NCBI GenBank assembly: GCA_945862935.1
Contig: CAMBBO010000006.1
Span: forward strand, 1 to 32,488
Direction: 5' to 3'
DNA from: Pseudorhodoplanes sinuspersici
Lineage (GTDB): Bacteria > Pseudomonadota > Alphaproteobacteria > Rhizobiales > Xanthobacteraceae
Length of the DNA: 32,488 nt
A program made the translations under genes and the position numbers. Numbering within the stretch: position 1 is the stretch's first letter; every line of letters starts with the position of its first letter. This document shows positions 28,304-32,488 of this stretch, one piece after another. The notes beneath the pieces are model-generated. The model ran no database searches and was not told where the DNA came from. It saw nothing but the letters and a program-made list of their open reading frames with translations.

Positions 28304-28326
28304 GTTCTCTCCAAAAAAAATTGCCG

Positions 28327-28355
28327 AGAAAGCCGGGATCAAATCCCGGCTTTCT
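28327..28355 (+). terminator. Terminator after the 27743 gene
   Basis: 13-bp stem AGAAAGCCGGGAT-CAA-ATCCCGGCTTTCT, then TC; short T tract. Confidence 0.75.
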
Positions 28356-28574
28356 TCGTTGTGCATTCCGGTGCGAGCGAACGCATCGTCGAAACCGCGC
28401 GCATGGTTATTGCTGCGTCGCACTCAACCAAACTGAAGAAGCATTCATTGCGATGTCGCAGTTTGGCCATCGCGCAATCATGAACCCGCCGCGCACATCC
28501 GGCAGGTTCGCATCGTTTTTGTGACGCAGGATCCGTATTCACGGATTCCGCCACTTCCGGGAACCAGGACTTCG

Positions 28575-30182
28575 ATGACCAAGACCAGATTTCTGCTCGC
28601 CAGCACAGTCATTCCAGCTTTTGTTTTCGTGCATATTGCGCCTGCGGTCGCGCTTGAGCGCGGCGCGATTATTTTAGCGCAGGGACCGGCTGCACCCGCT
28701 GCCGACGACAAGGACAAACCGCCAGTGCGTCCGGGCGCAACGACGCCGCCCGCAAAACCGGCGACGCCTCCCCCTCCGCCCCCGAAGCCGGTCGCGCCGC
28801 CTCCGCCGCCGCCAAGTGCGCGACCCGCGACGCCGCCACCGCCCGCGCGAACCGCGCCGACACCGCCAGTCACTCCGCCTGCTCCGCCGCCTGCGGCAAC
28901 GACACCGCCCCCGCCTCCACCCTCGGGCGGCCCAGTGCGTCCGGGCACAGGCAGCCCGCCGTCAACATTGCGCCAAGCTCCGGCGACAACAACAACTCCG
29001 CCTGCGCCTCCGACGCAGCCTTCAACAACCGCGCCGCAAACCCGCGACGGACGCCCCGGCCTGCGGCCGGGCGGACCCGCTGACGGACCACGCGGCACGC
29101 AATCGCGCGATGGAGATCGGCCGGGCGAACGTCCCGGCGGCGCACCACAGCGTCCGGGAACGCCTCCATCGAATACCGGTCCGGCAACGCCTCCGGCCAA
29201 TGTTGCTCCATCAGCAGCACCAACCTTGCGTCAGGGCGCGCCCGGTGGTCCCGGCGGCGGACAGGCCGGTACCGGCCCGCGCCGTCTCGACGAATTGCGC
29301 GGCGAACGCCGCGAAGAGCGTCAAGGCAACCGGACGTTTGTGCGCGAAGGCGATCGCACCATCGTACGCGATGGAAGCAACCGCCCCTTCATCCAGCGCA
29401 ACGAACTCGAACGCTTCCAGAATGGCGGCGGCCGTTTCAACGCGGGACGCTTCCGCGGTGAAGTCCGCATGGAGCGCCGTGGCAACGATTTCCAGAACGT
29501 AATCGTTCGCGCCGGCGGCATTCAGATCATCAACGTGCTCGATGCCAATGGCCATCTGCTCCGCCGTTCGCGTCGTGGTCCAGATGGACGCGAGATCGTG
29601 CTGATCGACAATCGTCCGCGTGGCAATGCCGGATTCTTCGTGCAACTGCCGCCACCGCGCCTTCGCATCCCACGTGACCGCTACATTTACGAATGGCGGC
29701 GCGGCAATCCGGCAGAAGCCTACGAAATCCTGATGCTTCCGCCGGTCGAACCGCTCGAGCGTGCCTATAGCCTCGACGAAATCCGCTACAGCCCGTCGGT
29801 GCGCGATCGCATGCCCCGTGTCGATCTCGACACGATCACGTTCGACACTGGATCATGGGAGGTCACGCCCGATCAGATGCAGCAGCTCGCCGGAATCGCA
29901 GACGCGATCAACCGCGCGGTCCAGCAAAACCCGAACGAGGTGTTCCTGATCGAAGGGCACACTGACGCTGTCGGCTCCGACATCGACAATCTGTCGCTTT
30001 CAGACCGGCGCGCGGAAGCGGTAGCCTACGCTCTCACCGAGCAGTTCGGCGTTCCGCCGGAGAACCTGACGTCGCAGGGCTATGGCGAACAGCAGCTCAA
30101 GATTCCGACCGATGGGCCGGAGCCGGAAAACCGGCGTGTTACCGCGCGCCGGATCACGCCGCTGCTGACTGGCCGTAACTGA
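28575..30182 (+). CDS. OmpA-family protein with long Pro-rich N-terminal region
   Basis: ORF 28521..30182, ATG 28575 with signal peptide. Pro-rich linker, then C-terminal OmpA domain FDTGSWEVTPDQMQQLAGIADAI...FLIEGHTDAVGSDIDNLSLSDRRAEAVAYALTEQFGVPPENLTSQGYGE. Confidence 0.92.
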   Translation: MTKTRFLLASTVIPAFVFVHIAPAVALERGAIILAQGPAAPAADDKDKPPVRPGATTPPAKPATPPPPPPKPVAPPPPPPSARPATPPPPARTAPTPPVTPPAPPPAATTPPPPPPSGGPVRPGTGSPPSTLRQAPATTTTPPAPPTQPSTTAPQTRDGRPGLRPGGPADGPRGTQSRDGDRPGERPGGAPQRPGTPPSNTGPATPPANVAPSAAPTLRQGAPGGPGGGQAGTGPRRLDELRGERREERQGNRTFVREGDRTIVRDGSNRPFIQRNELERFQNGGGRFNAGRFRGEVRMERRGNDFQNVIVRAGGIQIINVLDANGHLLRRSRRGPDGREIVLIDNRPRGNAGFFVQLPPPRLRIPRDRYIYEWRRGNPAEAYEILMLPPVEPLERAYSLDEIRYSPSVRDRMPRVDLDTITFDTGSWEVTPDQMQQLAGIADAINRAVQQNPNEVFLIEGHTDAVGSDIDNLSLSDRRAEAVAYALTEQFGVPPENLTSQGYGEQQLKIPTDGPEPENRRVTARRITPLLTGRN

Positions 30183-30209
30183 AGTCGGGCGGATCAAATG
30201 AAAATCCTG

Positions 30210-30237
30210 GAGGCGCGGAGTAATCCGCGCCTCTTTT
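30210..30237 (+). terminator. Terminator after the OmpA-family gene
   Basis: GAGGCGCGGA-GTAA-TCCGCGCCTCTTTT. Confidence 0.88.
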
Positions 30238-30257
30238 CATTTTACGGGTTGCGCGCG

Positions 30258-30283
30258 GGAACGTGTGACCCGCGCAAGTCGTT
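30258..30283 (+). promoter_or_regulatory. Candidate EcfG-type (general stress response) promoter
   Basis: GGAAC (30258-30262), N17 (30263-30279), CGTT (30280-30283); ATG at 30307 with AAGGAG SD. Confidence 0.65.
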
Positions 30284-30306
30284 GTCCTTCGAACAAGGAG
30301 CAAACG

Positions 30307-30783
30307 ATGGCCGACATCGACGTCAAGCACGTCTGGGGCCTGATGGAGAAAATCTCGTTTGCAATGCTGACGACCTGGACCGGCGACAAGCTGCGCGCGC
30401 GGCCAATGGACGCGCGGGTGCGGCCCAAGCAAGGCGTCATTTATTGTTTGACCGACGCGCGCGCTGGCAAAGACGAAGAGATCGCGAAATATCCGAAGGT
30501 GATGCTCGCCTTTGCCGATGCCGGTTCTATGAAATTCGTCTCGCTGGCCGGCCATGCGGAAGTTTCGAACGACCGCGCCAAGATCAAGGAATTGTGGGAG
30601 CCGACGGCCAAGGCGTTCTGGGATTCGCCGGACAATCCAAATATCCGCCTCATCACCATCACGCCTGACAGCGCCGAATTCTGGGACAGCCCCGGCACGG
30701 TGATCAGCTTCGCCAAGATGGCGTTCGCAGCAGCGACCGGCGCGAAGCCGGAACTCGGCGAGAACCGCAAGGTCGCGATGTGA
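30307..30783 (+). CDS. Pyridoxamine 5'-phosphate oxidase-like (general stress protein 26-type) protein
   Basis: ORF 30265..30783, ATG 30307: MADIDVKHVWGLMEKISFAMLTTWTGDKLRARPMDARVRPKQGVIYCLTDARAGKDEEIAKYPKVMLAFAD. Confidence 0.85.
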   Translation: MADIDVKHVWGLMEKISFAMLTTWTGDKLRARPMDARVRPKQGVIYCLTDARAGKDEEIAKYPKVMLAFADAGSMKFVSLAGHAEVSNDRAKIKELWEPTAKAFWDSPDNPNIRLITITPDSAEFWDSPGTVISFAKMAFAAATGAKPELGENRKVAM

Positions 30784-30950
30784 TGGCGACCACGCCGAAA
30801 ATTCCCGAACGTCCTGACGAGAAGCCAATCCCCGGCCCGAAGGGTCCGCGCACGCCCTATCCCGCGAACGAGCCGCCAATTCCCGGATTGCCCGGCACCG
30901 AGCCGGATTTCATTCCATCGACGCCGAACAATCCGCCGGGTCAGATGTGA
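30783..30950 (+). CDS. Small Pro-rich protein (55 aa)
   Basis: MATTPKIPERPDEKPIPGPKGPRTPYPANEPPIPGLPGTEPDFIPSTPNNPPGQM; TGATG overlap with the upstream gene. Below ORF-track cutoff. Confidence 0.6.
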   Translation: MATTPKIPERPDEKPIPGPKGPRTPYPANEPPIPGLPGTEPDFIPSTPNNPPGQM

Positions 30951-30970
30951 TCTCGCGTGCGCCGTAAACT

Positions 30971-32203
30971 TTACAATCCGAGTTTTTTCTTACGCTGGCC
31001 GAGCGTCCGCAACCGCAACGCGTTGAGCTTGATGAAGCCCGCCGCATCCCGGTGATCGTAGGCGACCGCGCCTTCCTCAAACGTGACGAGATCCTGGTCG
31101 TACAGCGAATACTTGCTCTCGCGGCCGATCACCGCGACCGATCCCTTGTAGAGCCTCACCCGCACGCGGCCGGTGACGAGTTCCTGCGACTTGTCGATGG
31201 CCGATTGCAGCATCTCGCGCTCGGGCGAGAACCAGAAGCCGTTGTAAATGAGTTCGGCGTATTTCGGCATGAGCTCATCCTTCAGATGCGCCGCGCCGCG
31301 ATCGAGCGTGATCGATTCAATGCCGCGATGCGCCGCCAAGAGGATCGTGCCTCCCGGCGTTTCGTACATGCCGCGCGACTTCATTCCGACAAAACGGTTC
31401 TCGACCAGATCGAGCCGGCCGATGCCGTTCGTCTTGCCGAGATCGTTCAGCGCCTTGAGCAATGTTGCAGGCGACATCTTCTTGCCGTCGATAGCAACAG
31501 GATCGCCCTTTTCGAAATCAATGGTGATGATTGTCGGCTTGTCCGGCGCTTTCTCCGGATCGTCCGTGCGCGAGAAGACGTAGTCAGGAACGTCCTGCGC
31601 CGGATCTTCCAGCACCTTGCCTTCAGACGAAGCGTGCAACAGATTTGCATCGACCGAGAACGGCGCTTCGCCGCGCTTGTCCTTGGCAATCGGAATCTGA
31701 TTCTGCTCGGCGAAGGCGATGAGCTGCTCGCGCGAACGCAAATCCCATTCGCGCCACGGCGCGATGATGGTGATGTCCGGCTTCAGCGCATAATAGCCAA
31801 GCTCGAAGCGGACCTGATCGTTGCCCTTGCCGGTTGCGCCGTGACACACCGCGTCTGCGCCGACTTTCTCGGCAATCTCGATCTGCTTCTTGGCGATCAG
31901 CGGACGCGCGATCGACGTGCCGAGAAGATATTGCCCTTCGTAAACCGTGTTGGCGCGGAACATCGGGAACACGTAGTCGCGCACGAATTCTTCGCGCAAA
32001 TCCTCGATGAAGATGTTTTCCGGCTTGATGCCAAGCAGAATCGCCTTCTGGCGCGCAGGCTCAAGCTCCTCCCCCTGCCCGAGATCGGCGGTGAAGGTGA
32101 CGACCTCGCAAGCGTAGGTCGTCTGCAGCCATTTCAAAATAATGGAAGTGTCGAGCCCGCCGGAATAGGCGAGCACGACCTTCTTGACGTCGGTTTTGGG
32201 CAT
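30971..32203 (-). CDS. argG: Argininosuccinate synthase
   Basis: ORF 30971..32371 with ATG 32203: [70 protein letters not shown]. Confidence 0.97.
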   Translation of the reverse strand: MPKTDVKKVVLAYSGGLDTSIILKWLQTTYACEVVTFTADLGQGEELEPARQKAILLGIKPENIFIEDLREEFVRDYVFPMFRANTVYEGQYLLGTSIARPLIAKKQIEIAEKVGADAVCHGATGKGNDQVRFELGYYALKPDITIIAPWREWDLRSREQLIAFAEQNQIPIAKDKRGEAPFSVDANLLHASSEGKVLEDPAQDVPDYVFSRTDDPEKAPDKPTIITIDFEKGDPVAIDGKKMSPATLLKALNDLGKTNGIGRLDLVENRFVGMKSRGMYETPGGTILLAAHRGIESITLDRGAAHLKDELMPKYAELIYNGFWFSPEREMLQSAIDKSQELVTGRVRVRLYKGSVAVIGRESKYSLYDQDLVTFEEGAVAYDHRDAAGFIKLNALRLRTLGQRKKKLGL

Positions 32204-32292
32204 TCGTTCGCGTCCGAAATGAAAATCGGCGCGGACTATAAGCGTAACGGCAGCGGACGCAAAGGCGGCTGCGGATTGAACGAAAGGACGGC

Positions 32293-32488
32293 CTATGGAT
32301 CGTTCGCCGCGTTGCAATCCCGGAAGCGGCCGTTGCCCTCGTCGGTGTAGCAGGAGTAACTCGACACCCAACGCCCGTTCGGCAACTGGACCATTTTCGC
32401 AGGTTCACCGGCGCGCGGCGGGCGCACGCCGTAGATTTCCGCGCCGGGTTGAGCCGGGCCTTGCGAACGCCTGCGATATTGCGACGGC
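32293..32488 (-). CDS. C-terminal part of a hypothetical, probably secreted, protein (runs off window end)
   Basis: Translated by eye: ...[64 protein letters not shown]. Confidence 0.55.
   Translation of the reverse strand, partial: PSQYRRRSQGPAQPGAEIYGVRPPRAGEPAKMVQLPNGRWVSSYSCYTDEGNGRFRDCNAANDP

Noticed and set aside
28559-28563. GGAAC upstream of the OmpA-family gene as another EcfG -35
   Set aside because: No GTT at N16-17; the expected -10 would fall inside the coding sequence.
31052-32350. 432-aa plus-strand ORF antisense to argG
   Set aside because: Same shadow-ORF effect; argG is unambiguous on the other strand.
1-32488. CRISPR arrays, transposases, integrases, toxin-antitoxin or phage genes
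   Set aside because: None seen on either strand; gene content is chromosomal core and ordinary accessory genes.

Overview
The window reads as core chromosome of a GC-rich alphaproteobacterium. Gene content and order suggest Hyphomicrobiales, Bradyrhizobiaceae/Xanthobacteraceae-like; this is inferred, not searched. Recognisable blocks: mtaB(partial)-dapF; ffh-rpsP-rimM-trmD-rplS; leuC, leuD and leuB, split across ~11 kb; asd; a beta-carbonic anhydrase; a mesaconyl-CoA-hydratase-like MaoC protein; a divergent LysR gene; sdhC-sdhD-sdhA-(membrane gene)-sdhB; an OmpA-family protein; a PNPOx-like stress protein; argG. Small secreted Tyr/Pro/Gln-rich hypotheticals are scattered between them. I see no mobile element, CRISPR array, defence island, rRNA or convincing tRNA. 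No spectacular new system is evident. The most interesting signals are regulatory: (i) three sites matching the EcfG/general-stress promoter (GGAAC-N17-[C/G]GTT), each upstream of a small accessory gene; (ii) a possible three-way-junction RNA in the sdhA-sdhB interval, next to the ribosome-binding site of an inserted membrane gene; (iii) a promoter plus three-hairpin leader before ffh; (iv) a leaderless-looking 51-aa ORF plus hairpins before leuC; (v) a DUF2147 gene split by an apparent +1 frameshift. All pairings, motif spacings and coordinates were read by eye; no folding or database search was run.
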